Source of the DNA: JOPF133 sp052144935
GTDB lineage: Bacteria; Acidobacteriota; Terriglobia; Bryobacterales; Bryobacteraceae
NCBI GenBank assembly: GCA_052144935.1
Contig: JBKQPR010000195.1
Span: 1 to 43,802 of the forward strand
Reading direction: 5' to 3'
DNA length: 43,802 nucleotides
In this document: piece by piece, positions 8,093 to 17,314 of the stretch
Numbering within the stretch: the first letter of the stretch is position 1
How the letters are laid out: each line of letters begins with the position of its first letter
The notes under the pieces: model-generated
Database searches by the model: none
Seen by the model: only the letters and a program-made list of their open reading frames with translations
Told to the model about the DNA's origin: nothing
Made by a program: the position numbers and the translations under genes

Positions 8093-11000
8093 TCAGAACG
8101 TCAAGCGCAATCCCATCTGGATGACCCGCGAGGAATTCGCCTGGCTCGTAATCGTGGCGAAGGCTTTCGAGGTCGGGGACAGACTCGCCGCCGCAAACTG
8201 CGGCCGGTTCAGGGAGTTGAAGGCCTCGAAACGATACTGCAGCTTCACCCCTTCCCGGATCATGAAATTCTTCAACATGGAAAGGTCGGCGTTGTTGGTG
8301 GCGTCGGAGCGCAGATTGTTGAAGCTGGTCGGAAACTGGCGGTAATTGTAAGCGTTCGGCTGATCGGCGGAGACGGTGTCGAACGCGCTGGTGTTAAAGG
8401 CCCCCGTGAGGTTTCTGGGCTGATAGTCCAGGTTGCCGCCAAAGTAAATCACGTTGCCCCAACTTAGAGCGGCGCCGGACTCCCAGACATAGATGGAGTT
8501 GAGCACCCATCCGCCGACGAAGGCATTCACAACCCCGTTTGCGCCAGGCAGGAAATGCGCGCCCTTTCCAAAGGGGAGATTGTAGCTTCCGGAAAGCACA
8601 AAGTGGTCGGGGAAATCCGCGCTGGGGACGCCGTACCAGAGCTTGGAATCGCCGGCATTCAACGGGCCGCTGTCTTCGAGCAGCCGGGAATGCTCATAGT
8701 TGATGTTCACCTGCAGGCCGTGAGAGAACCGTTTGGTCACCCGGATCGCCAGCATATGGAACCATGCGATGCCATTGGGATCGTCGCTTTCCGAAACGCC
8801 GGTAAACTCGGGGTAGGCATTCAGAAGAGTCGCCACACCGATCGTGCTTCCGTTGAGGCTCGACCCCGGCAGCAAGCCGGCCAACGGGTTAGGAACCACC
8901 GCGCTCAGCTCGGAGGTAACGGCATTGTCCTTCCACAGGTTCCGGCTCAAGAATGGAATCAGCGGAGCGGAGCTCACCGCGTTGGTGTTGGTAAGATCCA
9001 CCTGGTGGTTGCCGATGTAGCCGACGTCCACCAACCAGTCTTTGGCGAACGTATGCTGAATGTCAAAGCTCCAGCGGATGCTGTAAGGGTCCCTAAAGTG
9101 CGGATAGTAATAGCTGACGCTGTTTCCCAGGTAAGTATTCACTCCGAGGGAGGCGCCCGTCGGTTGCAGAATGCTCGCCCCCGGGAAGGGGTTAGATAAA
9201 GTAGCATACGGCGTCAGATAGCTGTTATTGGTCGGCACCAGCAGGTTGGATTCCGTATAGCCGGTGAACGGTCCCGTGGTGTAGGCGCCATAGGGATTGT
9301 TGAACATGCCAAAGCCGGCCCGGATCACGGTGTTATTGTGCAAAGCGGAGGGGGCCCAGCTTATTCCGGCTCGGGGAGCCAGAAAGATCGCGGGCGTGGT
9401 GTAACCGCTTCGATTGCCGGAAGTCGCAAACTGTAACCCGCCGGTTGGGAGAAACGCGGCAACCGGCAATTGGGATATCGGGTTGGCCGCATAGGCGGTT
9501 TGGGCCGCCTGAGTCACTTGATTGGCAATCGAAGGGTTGAACCCGATGGTCTCGCGGTTGTTGCTCTCGACGACGGGCGTTTCATGTTCCGCCCGCAGGC
9601 CCAGGTTCAAGGTGAGATCGTGCGCGATCTTCCAATCGTCCTGGACGAAAAAGGCGAAATAGTAGTTGGAGCTGGTGTTGGGTTCGTTCACGTCGAACTC
9701 ACCGCTGGTGGGAAGGCCCAGCAGAAACGACGCCATGGAGCCGCCGAACGGCGGGGCCGAGGCAGTGCTGGATCCGGTAACCCAGGTGGTGCCGAAAGTA
9801 AACGTGCCCGCCGCGTAGCCGGGATTGAGGTTGCTGTACCGTTCGCGGCGCAGATCCGCTCCGAACCGGAGGGTGTGCGGGCCGGCGATCTTGGTTACGG
9901 TGTTAAACAGTTGCAGCGTGTCGAAGATCGAAATCGAGCCGGGGCTGGTGCTCAACCCGGAGTATGCGTCCGAGAAGGCGATGCGGGGCATGGCCGGCAG
10001 GGTCGAGTTCGCGAGCATGTAAGAAGGAAAACCTAACGAAGTCGGATCGAAGCCGTCGCTCTTGATCGAGCTGCTGGTGTAACTGCGGCTGAACCCCAGC
10101 CGGGAGTCCAGCACCAGAGTAGGCGAGAAAATGTGCACGTTGTCCAGCACGGTGCCTAACAGGTTCAGGTTGCTGTATTGTCCGGTGGCCAGGTTTTGGA
10201 AGATATCCGCCGACCCATTGGTGTAATAGCTGGTGTGGTAATCGAAGAACAGCTTGTCCTTATCGGTGAGGTTCAGATCGGTTCGTCCCATGTAGGAAAC
10301 GTACTTATCGGTGGTAGGGTCGTTGACGACGTAGTTATTCTCTCCATCGCTCTTCCCCGGCTGGTTGGGCAGCGGGAAATACTGCATATACTTGAGGGCG
10401 ATCGGATTCAGCTCGGAAGAGGGAACCACATTGTTGGGGAACGGGGTTCTGGTGATCTTGCCGGCCGAGAGGACCGCCGAAGTCGGATCATAAAGCTGAT
10501 AGCTCGCCCCGGCCGCCAGCAGAGCCGAGAAGTCGCCTCCCCGCTCCGCGGAAGTGGGGACGGCGCTGGTCGAACTGGCGGGCGTGGAGTCCCTGAAGCC
10601 TTCGTAGGCGAAAAAGAAGAAGAGTTTGTCTTTCCCATTAAAGACTTTCGGTATGCGCACCGGACCGCCGATAGTCCCGCCGTAGTCGTTTTGCCGCGTG
10701 ACCGCCTGCTTCGTGCCGGCGGCATTCAGAAAGAAGGGATTGGCGGCGAGTGCTGAAGTCTCGTTGAAGGCCAGCAAAGCGCCGTGAAAGCGATTGGTTC
10801 CGCTCTTGGTGGTGATATTGACCGTGCCGCCCAGCGTGTCGCCGTAAGCGGCGTCGGTTTGAAATTCGTCCACGCGGACCTCGTCCACCGCGTCCAGCAA
10901 CGGGCTGTACGCCACCGTGCGGCTGCCATTCACCATGTTGGGCACGCCATTCAGCAGGTACTCGTTAGAGTTGGAATTCGCTCCTCCCAGGGAAAAGTCG

Positions 11001-11536
11001 CCGGCGCCGGAGTTATCGAAAGGCCGAACCTCGGTGAGGGCGTGTTTCTCCTTGGGAATGACGCCGAAGGCGGTCCGCGCCAGGGCGATGGGGCTACGCC
11101 CGTTCACGGGAAGGTCCTCGGCCTGCTGGGTGGTGATCACCTGGCCCTGCGATGCCGTGGCGGTTTCGAGCGGCGGAGCATCGGCGTGAACTTCCATCGA
11201 CTGCGCGGTGGACCCGATTTTTAGGCCGGGGTTGACGGTTACCTGTTCGACGGCCGAGACCCTGACCCCGGTCTGCACGAACTTGGAGAACCCTTTGGCT
11301 TCGACGGCGATCTCGTAAACACCGGGCGCCAGGAACGGCACGGTGTAATTGCCGTCCGGACCGGAGACCGTCTCGGAATGCGCATTGGTTTCCGTTTGGG
11401 TGACCACGATTTTGGCGTTGGGCACGCCGGACCCGCTGGGGTCGGTAACTCTGCCGGTCAGAGTACCGCGGAATTCCTGTGCGAACATCAGGCCTGCTGC
11501 GGCGAGCAGCAGAATCAAATTCAAATAGCGTCTCAC
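8093..11536 (-). CDS. Oar-like TonB-dependent receptor with carboxypeptidase-regulatory N-terminus
   Basis: A 1147-residue outer-membrane receptor. The start is a GTG with a perfect AGGAGG five bases upstream, giving signal peptide MRRYLNLILLLAAAGLMFAQ. Order: a carboxypeptidase-regulatory-like beta domain (about 22-105, RGTLTGRVTDPSGSGVPNA), a plug region (about 125-250, with LPVNGRSPIALAR and GAGDFSLGGANSNSNEYLLN), then a long beta barrel ending in VIQMGLRLTF with a terminal Phe, as outer-membrane proteins do. Length and order match the Oar-like receptors that are expanded in acidobacteria. It probably imports oligosaccharides released by the neighbouring hydrolases; the ligand is inferred from context only. 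The upstream gap is shared with the divergent fusion gene at 11687. Confidence 0.93.
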   Translation of the reverse strand: MRRYLNLILLLAAAGLMFAQEFRGTLTGRVTDPSGSGVPNAKIVVTQTETNAHSETVSGPDGNYTVPFLAPGVYEIAVEAKGFSKFVQTGVRVSAVEQVTVNPGLKIGSTAQSMEVHADAPPLETATASQGQVITTQQAEDLPVNGRSPIALARTAFGVIPKEKHALTEVRPFDNSGAGDFSLGGANSNSNEYLLNGVPNMVNGSRTVAYSPLLDAVDEVRVDEFQTDAAYGDTLGGTVNITTKSGTNRFHGALLAFNETSALAANPFFLNAAGTKQAVTRQNDYGGTIGGPVRIPKVFNGKDKLFFFFAYEGFRDSTPASSTSAVPTSAERGGDFSALLAAGASYQLYDPTSAVLSAGKITRTPFPNNVVPSSELNPIALKYMQYFPLPNQPGKSDGENNYVVNDPTTDKYVSYMGRTDLNLTDKDKLFFDYHTSYYTNGSADIFQNLATGQYSNLNLLGTVLDNVHIFSPTLVLDSRLGFSRSYTSSSIKSDGFDPTSLGFPSYMLANSTLPAMPRIAFSDAYSGLSTSPGSISIFDTLQLFNTVTKIAGPHTLRFGADLRRERYSNLNPGYAAGTFTFGTTWVTGSSTASAPPFGGSMASFLLGLPTSGEFDVNEPNTSSNYYFAFFVQDDWKIAHDLTLNLGLRAEHETPVVESNNRETIGFNPSIANQVTQAAQTAYAANPISQLPVAAFLPTGGLQFATSGNRSGYTTPAIFLAPRAGISWAPSALHNNTVIRAGFGMFNNPYGAYTTGPFTGYTESNLLVPTNNSYLTPYATLSNPFPGASILQPTGASLGVNTYLGNSVSYYYPHFRDPYSIRWSFDIQHTFAKDWLVDVGYIGNHQVDLTNTNAVSSAPLIPFLSRNLWKDNAVTSELSAVVPNPLAGLLPGSSLNGSTIGVATLLNAYPEFTGVSESDDPNGIAWFHMLAIRVTKRFSHGLQVNINYEHSRLLEDSGPLNAGDSKLWYGVPSADFPDHFVLSGSYNLPFGKGAHFLPGANGVVNAFVGGWVLNSIYVWESGAALSWGNVIYFGGNLDYQPRNLTGAFNTSAFDTVSADQPNAYNYRQFPTSFNNLRSDATNNADLSMLKNFMIREGVKLQYRFEAFNSLNRPQFAAASLSPTSKAFATITSQANSSRVIQMGLRLTF

Positions 11537-11686
11537 GTTGACCTCCTCGGGCGTTCTTTCCAGGGAACGCTCCTCTCGACCTATGAATAATTATGCGACT
11601 CCTGAATTCTATTCCATATGAGCATAATCGCGTGCTAGCCTGAGGTCAAGCGGTTTAAAGTGCAAATAGCAGGGAACCGGCATTCC

Positions 11687-13870
11687 ATGAAGACTGCTGT
11701 CGTCGTTTCGGTACTGATTGCGGCGCTCATGATCGCGTCGGCGCCGCCCGGCAACCCGAACTCGATCGGCATCGCCATGGTCCGCATCGCGCCGGGGTCC
11801 TTCGAGATGGGAGTGGACTCCACGCCGCTCCCGAAGAGTCTCATCGCGGGCGCCAACGGTGTGATCTACGACCGCACCAGCGCGGATGGCGATTACGACG
11901 AGTCGCCCGTCCACAAGGTCACCATCGCGCACGCGTTTTGGATGAGCGTCACCGAAGTGACCGCCGGGCAGTTCCGCGAATTCCGCCCCGGCTACACCGG
12001 CAATCCTTACTATGCCCCCTACACCAACGGCGTCAGTTGGAACGATGCCGTGGCGTTCTGCAAATGGCTCAGCGAGAAGGAACGCAAACCCTACCGTCTG
12101 CCCACCGAAGCCGAATGGGAATTCGCCGCGCGTGCGGGAACCCATACGCCGTTCTCCTCGGGAGCCGCGCCTCCCGCGCCCGAAACCGCCAACCGGTGGG
12201 GACTGAAGAATATGCACACGGGCGTGGCGGAGTGGGTGCTCGACTGGCATGGCCTGTACCCGCGCGATCCGCAGACCGATCCCGTGGGCCCGGCCGGCGG
12301 CATCGCCAAAGTGGTGCGCGGTGGGGGCCTCGACTACAAGGAATCCAAGACCGATGGCGGCAAGCACTTGCCGGCGGAGCTGCCTTACTACGCCCGCTCG
12401 GCCAACCGCGCCGGAGTGGCGCCGGGTTTCTCTTCGCCCGGCAGCCCGATCGGATTCCGCATCGTGCAGGCCGAAATGCCGGCCACCGCGCCATTGGCGT
12501 ACCAGAAACCGTTTTTCCAACTGGCGGTGAAACAGGATTCGCCGGATCTCAGAATCGGCCCCGACCCGTCCAAGCCCTACTATCACACCCGCCCGCTGTT
12601 TCCCAACCTTGGCGGCCACGATATGCGCACCGTCGGCTGGAAAATTGGCTTCGTTCCTGGATTGGGGGTGGAGTATCACAACTCCGCCGTGCAGGTGTGC
12701 AACAACGGCGACCTCATCGCGGCCTATTACAATACGCCCAAGTATGAGGACGACCCCGACCAGACCATCATGACCATGCGGCTGCGCTACGGCGCCGAAG
12801 ATTGGGACATGCCCGAGCCGTGGCCCGATTTTCCGGACGCCGCCGACGCCGCGCCGGTCTTCTGGAACGATGGCGGCAAAATGTGGTTCTTCTTCGGCTC
12901 GCCGCGCCTCGCGGGCGGCCCTCCGTTTCAATTCATGACTTCAGCCGATAACGGCGCTACCTGGAGCGCCATCGAATTTCCCAAGCTGGAAGGCGTGGTC
13001 GGCAAATTCACGCCGCAGCCCATCAACAGCGTGGTGCGCTCCCAGGACGGCACGATCTATCTGCCCGTGGATGCGGCCGGCAGCACATCCGTTCTGTTCG
13101 CCTCCAAGGACAATGGCAAAACCTGGTACGACACCGGCGGGCGCACGGCCGGACGCCATACCACGCTGGTCCTGGGCAAGGACGGCTCGTTGATCGGCTA
13201 CGGCGGCAAGAACTCCGTAATCGACGGCTTCATGCCCAAGGTAATCAGCCGCGATGGCGGCAAGACCTACGAGAAATCCAAGACCGCCTTTCGCCCGCTG
13301 GGCAGCGGCCAACGCCCCAGCATCCTCCGCCTGGCCTCCGAACGGCTGTTCTTGGTGGCCGATCTCTTCGATAAGAAAAAGCTCGGCAGCAACGGCGCCG
13401 GCGCGCTGGTGGCGCTGAGCGACGACGACGGCGCTACCTGGACCACGCGCCAGCTTCCCAATATCGTTACGGTGGGCTACACCACGGCGACCGAGGCTCC
13501 CAACGGCGTCATCCACATCGTGACGTCGAAGAACGAGCCGCCGGTACACATCGAACTGAACGAAACCTGGGTACTGCGGGGCGCCGCGGAGAATGTGGAG
13601 GCGCGCGGCCAATTTCGTCTGGAGGGCACGCAGACGTTCTACTTTCCGGACCGCCGTAAACAATGGGAGGTCACTTACGAGCACGGCCGCAAGACCGGTG
13701 TCGAAACCTTTTGGGACGCAGACGGCCGCAAGCAATGGGAACGCAGTTACCAGCGCGATGGCGCCTGGACGTGGAAGATTTTCGACCGGGCGGGCCGCGT
13801 CATCGCCGAATCGCTGTGGAAAGGCAAGGACCTGGTGGACGCCAATCCCGAGGGGGCGTTGGCGCGATGA
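11687..13870 (+). CDS. FGE-sulfatase domain / sialidase (BNR) / MORN-repeat fusion
   Basis: A 727-residue protein from the ATG at 11687 (GGGA upstream; signal peptide MKTAVVVSVLIAALMIASA). Part 1 (about 22-260) is an FGE-sulfatase (SUMF1-like) domain: VRIAPGSFEMG, FWMSVTEVTAGQFREF, YRLPTEAEWEFAARAG, GFRIV. Part 2 (about 290-625) is a six-bladed sialidase-like propeller with Asp-boxes SADNGATW, SKDNGKTW, SRDGGKTY and SDDDGATW. Part 3 (about 645-715) has MORN_2-type repeats (FYFPDRRKQWEVTYEHG, FWDADGRKQWERSYQRDG). I do not see a clear FRIP motif, so true sialidase activity is uncertain. It is probably a secreted glycan-binding or hydrolysing protein. It heads a plus-strand run with the next two genes. 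Confidence 0.82.
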   Translation: MKTAVVVSVLIAALMIASAPPGNPNSIGIAMVRIAPGSFEMGVDSTPLPKSLIAGANGVIYDRTSADGDYDESPVHKVTIAHAFWMSVTEVTAGQFREFRPGYTGNPYYAPYTNGVSWNDAVAFCKWLSEKERKPYRLPTEAEWEFAARAGTHTPFSSGAAPPAPETANRWGLKNMHTGVAEWVLDWHGLYPRDPQTDPVGPAGGIAKVVRGGGLDYKESKTDGGKHLPAELPYYARSANRAGVAPGFSSPGSPIGFRIVQAEMPATAPLAYQKPFFQLAVKQDSPDLRIGPDPSKPYYHTRPLFPNLGGHDMRTVGWKIGFVPGLGVEYHNSAVQVCNNGDLIAAYYNTPKYEDDPDQTIMTMRLRYGAEDWDMPEPWPDFPDAADAAPVFWNDGGKMWFFFGSPRLAGGPPFQFMTSADNGATWSAIEFPKLEGVVGKFTPQPINSVVRSQDGTIYLPVDAAGSTSVLFASKDNGKTWYDTGGRTAGRHTTLVLGKDGSLIGYGGKNSVIDGFMPKVISRDGGKTYEKSKTAFRPLGSGQRPSILRLASERLFLVADLFDKKKLGSNGAGALVALSDDDGATWTTRQLPNIVTVGYTTATEAPNGVIHIVTSKNEPPVHIELNETWVLRGAAENVEARGQFRLEGTQTFYFPDRRKQWEVTYEHGRKTGVETFWDADGRKQWERSYQRDGAWTWKIFDRAGRVIAESLWKGKDLVDANPEGALAR

Positions 13871-13886
13871 GCGATACGGACCCCAT

Positions 13887-13944
13887 TTGTATTACAGAAG
13901 CTTCAAGGCTTGGCGCGGGAAAGGTTGAGGCTCTTGTAATACAA
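13887..13944. repeat. Long-loop inverted repeat after the fusion gene
   Basis: TTGTATTACA (13887-13896) is exactly complementary to TGTAATACAA (13935-13944). The loop contains CTTCAAGGCTTGGCGCGGG, which resembles the sequence at 22246-22268 in front of another gene, so both may belong to one dispersed family. It lies just after the stop at 13870. Confidence 0.45.
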
Positions 13945-13990
13945 GTTGTGCAGCGTCATTGGGCTGAGACCCCGATCCACATTTTGTGGC

Positions 13991-14030
13991 GCAAACACTC
14001 GTGTTTGCCGCGCCGAGATTCGTCTCGGCG
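13991..14030. repeat. Dispersed palindromic repeat, copy 2, abutting a start region
   Basis: GCAAACACTCGTGTTTGC (13991-14008) followed by CGCCGAGATTCGTCTCGGCG (14011-14030). These are the same two hairpins as at 3698-3738, with compensating changes in both arms. The second hairpin ends 7 bp before the presumed TTG start of the next gene. Confidence 0.85.
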
Positions 14031-14037
14031 TTCGGCG

Positions 14038-15663
14038 TTGCCGGCCGCCCTGTTCGCGCTGGCTCTGCTGTCCGCGACCGCGGCCGCTGCCGATCCCCTG
14101 CTGTTCGTGTATTTCAAAGAGCCGGCCAACATGGGCGTCTTCTTCGCCACCAGCACGGACGGTTACCACTGGACGCCCGCCAACTCCGGGAAGCCCTGGT
14201 ACCCCGTCGAGCATCCCGGCGAGCTCATGCGCGATGCCTTCATCACGCGCGGCCCCGATCGCGAGTTCCACATGGTCTGGACCTGGGGCTGGCGCGGCCA
14301 ATCCATCGGCTACGCGCATTCGCCCGACCTGGTCCACTGGTCCGAGCAGCGCGAGATTCCGTTGATGGCCGGTACGCCTGGGGCAGGGAACACCTGGGCG
14401 CCGGAGATCTACTGGGACGCCGCCAAATCGAAGTGGCTGATCGTCTGGTCGAGCACCGTGGAAGGCCGGCAGGAGGGCAACCGCATATACAGCACCCTCA
14501 TCACCCCCGATTTCAAAACCTTCAGCAAACCGGAAATCTTTTTCGACCCCGGCTACATGGCGATCGACGCCACCATCCTCGCGGCAGGCGGCAAGTATTA
14601 TCTGGTGTTCAAGGACGAACGCCTGGAGCCGCTGCACAAGTACGTCCGTATAGCCGAAGGCGCTGCGCTCGAAGGTCCCTGGCGGAACATCAGCGAAGCG
14701 ATCACGGAGTCCTGGTCCGAGGGGCCGAGCGCGGTCGAAGTGGGCGGCAATACGATCGTCTACTACGATCACTACCGCGACCCGCGGCGCTATGAAGCCG
14801 TGCGCTCCTCCGACCTGAAGCACTGGACGCCCGTTACGGACCAGATGACCTTGCCCGAGCACGCGAAGCACGGCAGCTTCCTCAAGATCACCGCCGAGGA
14901 GCTGCAGCGCATCGAAAGCGCGCCCGGCTCGCCGTGGGCCGCGGTTGCGCAGAGCCTGCCGGACCTCTACCACGACGAGAAGTATGGCGACCCGCCGTTT
15001 CTCACCGAAGCCGGCTGGCGCCCGTTGCTGAATGGCCGCGACCTCGCGGGATGGCACGCCGATGGCAACGTGGCGCACGAGTGGTTCACCGCGCCCGGCG
15101 TCACCTGGAGGCGCGTTTTTTCGCCCATCCATCTCACCGCCAAGGCCGGCCCCGGCGACCGCATCGTCAACGGCAGGGAAGGGAAGACCGTCAACCTGGT
15201 GACCGACGAGAAGTTCGGCAGCTTCGAACTATACCTGGAGTTTCTGCTGGCCAAGGGATCGAATTCGGGTGTGTTCCTGCATGGCCTCTATGAAGTCCAG
15301 ATCTTCGACAGCTTCGGTTATGACGGCCCGCTGCAGGTGGGCGATTCGGGCGGCATCTATGAACAGCCCGAGGGCGGGGGAGGCTCGCCACCGGCGCGCA
15401 ACGCGGCCCTTCCTCCGGGCGTTTGGCAGTCGCTGCGCATCTGGTTTCAAGCGCCGCAATACGACAGCGCGGCGAAGATGATGGCCAAACCGAAAATTCT
15501 GCGCGTGCTGCTCAACGGTGTCGCGGTACAGGAGAACTTCACGCTGCCCGGCCCTACTCTTAGCCACCTGAACATCCAGCCGGCGGCCACCAATCCGATC
15601 ATGCTGCAGGGCGACCACGGGCCGGTGGCGTACCGTAACATCTACATCAAGCCTTTAGATTAG
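14038..15663 (+). CDS. GH43-like five-bladed propeller fused to DUF1080
   Basis: About 541 residues. There is no ATG in a sensible place. The signal peptide (PAALFALALLSATAAAAD) begins at a TTG at 14038, directly after the palindromic repeat at 13991-14030, so the repeat may have replaced the native start. Residues about 20-305 look like a GH43/GH117-type beta-propeller (FVYFKEPANMGVFFATSTDG, GNTWAPEIYWDAAKSKW, GYMAIDATILAAGGKYYLVF). Residues about 325-540 are DUF1080 (LLNGRDLAGWHADG, FGSFELYLEFLLAKGSNSGV, FLHGLYEVQIFDSFG, IMLQGDHGPVAYRNIYIKPL). DUF1080 is now linked to 3-keto-disaccharide hydrolysis or elimination. With the oxidoreductase next door it may process oxidised glycosides in the periplasm. 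Confidence 0.82.
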   Translation: MPAALFALALLSATAAAADPLLFVYFKEPANMGVFFATSTDGYHWTPANSGKPWYPVEHPGELMRDAFITRGPDREFHMVWTWGWRGQSIGYAHSPDLVHWSEQREIPLMAGTPGAGNTWAPEIYWDAAKSKWLIVWSSTVEGRQEGNRIYSTLITPDFKTFSKPEIFFDPGYMAIDATILAAGGKYYLVFKDERLEPLHKYVRIAEGAALEGPWRNISEAITESWSEGPSAVEVGGNTIVYYDHYRDPRRYEAVRSSDLKHWTPVTDQMTLPEHAKHGSFLKITAEELQRIESAPGSPWAAVAQSLPDLYHDEKYGDPPFLTEAGWRPLLNGRDLAGWHADGNVAHEWFTAPGVTWRRVFSPIHLTAKAGPGDRIVNGREGKTVNLVTDEKFGSFELYLEFLLAKGSNSGVFLHGLYEVQIFDSFGYDGPLQVGDSGGIYEQPEGGGGSPPARNAALPPGVWQSLRIWFQAPQYDSAAKMMAKPKILRVLLNGVAVQENFTLPGPTLSHLNIQPAATNPIMLQGDHGPVAYRNIYIKPLD

Positions 15664-15675
15664 GAGCCTATGACA

Positions 15676-15761
15676 GAAGTCCGCACACCGGGAAGACAGG
15701 CGAAAGCGCCTGTCCCACCAAGACAAGCTGGTGGGACAGGCCTTCAGCCTGTCAGGACTTC
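15676..15761. repeat. Nested palindromic intergenic repeat
   Basis: The outer arms GAAGTCC (15676-15682) and GGACTTC (15755-15761) enclose CTGTCCCACCA (15710-15720) and TGGTGGGACAG (15729-15739), an 11-bp stem with an 8-nt loop. The short hairpin GGCGAAAGCGCC lies just before that stem. It fills the gap between two plus-strand genes. It is another REP-like element, different from the one at 3698. Confidence 0.75.
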
Positions 15762-15786
15762 CGCCGCGGGCTGATAGGAGTTGGTC

Positions 15787-17166
15787 ATGGAACGAAGGGA
15801 ATTTCTGAAAAATGGGCTGACCGCCGCGGCGGCCACCGGGCCGTTCCTCTCGCGCGCGTTGGGCGCCTCGGACGAGGTGCGCATCGGCCAAATCGGCCTG
15901 GGCACGCGCGGGGCTTACGAACTGGAGATCTGCCAGCGCACCCAAGGCGCCAAGGTGATGGCCGTGGCGGACGTCTACCAGCCGCTGGTAGATAAGTATG
16001 TCACGCTTTCCGGCAAGGCATTCACCGGTTACCAGGATTTCCGCCGCATTCTGGACCGCAAGGACATCGACGCCGTTTTCGTCTCCACGCCCGACCACTG
16101 GCACGCGCCCATCGCCATCATGGCGTGCCAGGCCGGGAAGGACGTTTTCTGCGAAAAGCCGCTCAGCCACACCCTGCACGAGGGGCAGCAGATGGTAGCG
16201 GCTGCGCGCAAATACAACCGCGTGTTTCAGACCGGCAGCCAGCAGCGCTCCGCGATCCACTTTCAGAAGATTGTGGACCTGATCCAAAAGGGCACCATCG
16301 GCAAGATCAGCGCGATCGAGTGCTGGAACGAGGAGAACGACGCGCCCGAAGGCGCCGGCAACCCGCCAGACAGCGATCCGCCGCACGGCCTGGATTGGGA
16401 CATGTACCTGGGTCCAGCGCCCAAAGTGCCGTACAACCGCAGCCGCTACATCTGGCACTATCGCTGGTTCTGGGATTATTCCGGCGGCATGATGACCGAT
16501 TGGGGCGCCCACCACATGGACATCATTCAATGGGCCATGCAGGTGGATGGGCCGCTTTCCGCCACCGCCGCCGGCGGCCGCTTCTGCCTGAAAGACAACT
16601 GCCAGACGCCCGACACCCTCATGACGCTCTTCGAATATCCCGGATTCGTGGTGCGTTACAGCGTACGCATGGGCAACTCGCGCCGCCTGGAAGGCCGTCC
16701 CAACGGCATCGCCTTCTACGGCACGAACGGCACGCTGATTGTGGACCGCTCGAGCTGGGAAATCGTGCCCGAGAACGCGCCGCGCTTCCCCAACGATTAC
16801 GATCGCGTGGAGGCCTGGCTGAAGGGCGGCAACGTGGCCTGGCCAGCCGGCTTCGACCACAATGCCAAGGTGACACCGCAGCCGAAGTGCCAGGCGATGC
16901 AGGAAACCGGCCTCCATATCGACCCGGCCTGCCAGGAGGCCCACATCCAGAATTTCCTGGATTGCGCGCGCTCGCGGCAGCGGCCGGTGGCGGATGTGGA
17001 AACCGGCTACCGCTCGATCTCCGCCTGCCACGCCGGTGTGATCGCCTATCGCCTGGGCCGGAAGGTGAAGTGGGACGCCCAGGCCCAGACCTTCCCGGGC
17101 GATGCCGAAGCGCAGGCCATGATGACCAAGAAGTATCGGGCGCCGTACACGCTGCCGTCGGTGTGA
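15787..17166 (+). CDS. Tat-type Gfo/Idh/MocA family oxidoreductase
   Basis: A 459-residue protein. The ATG at 15787 has AGGAG six bases upstream. Twin-arginine-like leader: MERREFLKNGLTAAAATGPF. The Rossmann domain shows GLGTRG at about 37-42 and the cofactor/substrate motif CEKP at about 122-125 (FCEKPLSHTLHEGQQM). The C-terminal domain has WHYRWFWDYSGGMMTDWGAH, typical of the secreted sub-clade of the family. It probably oxidises or reduces a sugar hydroxyl with NAD(P) and may be exported folded with its cofactor. It sits 123 bp after the DUF1080 fusion gene, with the nested palindrome between. The pair suggests 3-keto-sugar chemistry. Confidence 0.92.
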   Translation: MERREFLKNGLTAAAATGPFLSRALGASDEVRIGQIGLGTRGAYELEICQRTQGAKVMAVADVYQPLVDKYVTLSGKAFTGYQDFRRILDRKDIDAVFVSTPDHWHAPIAIMACQAGKDVFCEKPLSHTLHEGQQMVAAARKYNRVFQTGSQQRSAIHFQKIVDLIQKGTIGKISAIECWNEENDAPEGAGNPPDSDPPHGLDWDMYLGPAPKVPYNRSRYIWHYRWFWDYSGGMMTDWGAHHMDIIQWAMQVDGPLSATAAGGRFCLKDNCQTPDTLMTLFEYPGFVVRYSVRMGNSRRLEGRPNGIAFYGTNGTLIVDRSSWEIVPENAPRFPNDYDRVEAWLKGGNVAWPAGFDHNAKVTPQPKCQAMQETGLHIDPACQEAHIQNFLDCARSRQRPVADVETGYRSISACHAGVIAYRLGRKVKWDAQAQTFPGDAEAQAMMTKKYRAPYTLPSV

Positions 17167-17171
17167 GGGGT

Positions 17172-17314
17172 GTGGAGCTTACCAAGGCCCCCCCCGGCTT
17201 TCGACCAAGGGCCAGATCGTCCTGCCCAAGAGCATCCGCGTTTTCCGGGCCCGGGGACCGGGCATGGAACTCACCCTCGAAGAAACCGGCGACGGAATTC
17301 TGATGTTGCGATGA
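17172..17314 (+). pseudogene. AbrB/MazE-type antitoxin remnant with a frameshift in a C-tract
   Basis: The GTG at 17172 starts VELTKAPP and then runs into an eight-C tract (17188-17195). After the tract the coding sense continues one frame over: RLSTKGQIVLPKSIRVFRAR, then MELTLEETGDGILMLR and a stop. LSTKGQIVLPKSIR is the core of the SpoVT-AbrB DNA-binding swapped-hairpin fold. One extra C would restore a 48-residue antitoxin, so this is either a recent mutation, a phase-variable tract or a sequencing error. The stop overlaps the next gene's start in an ATGA. Confidence 0.72.
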
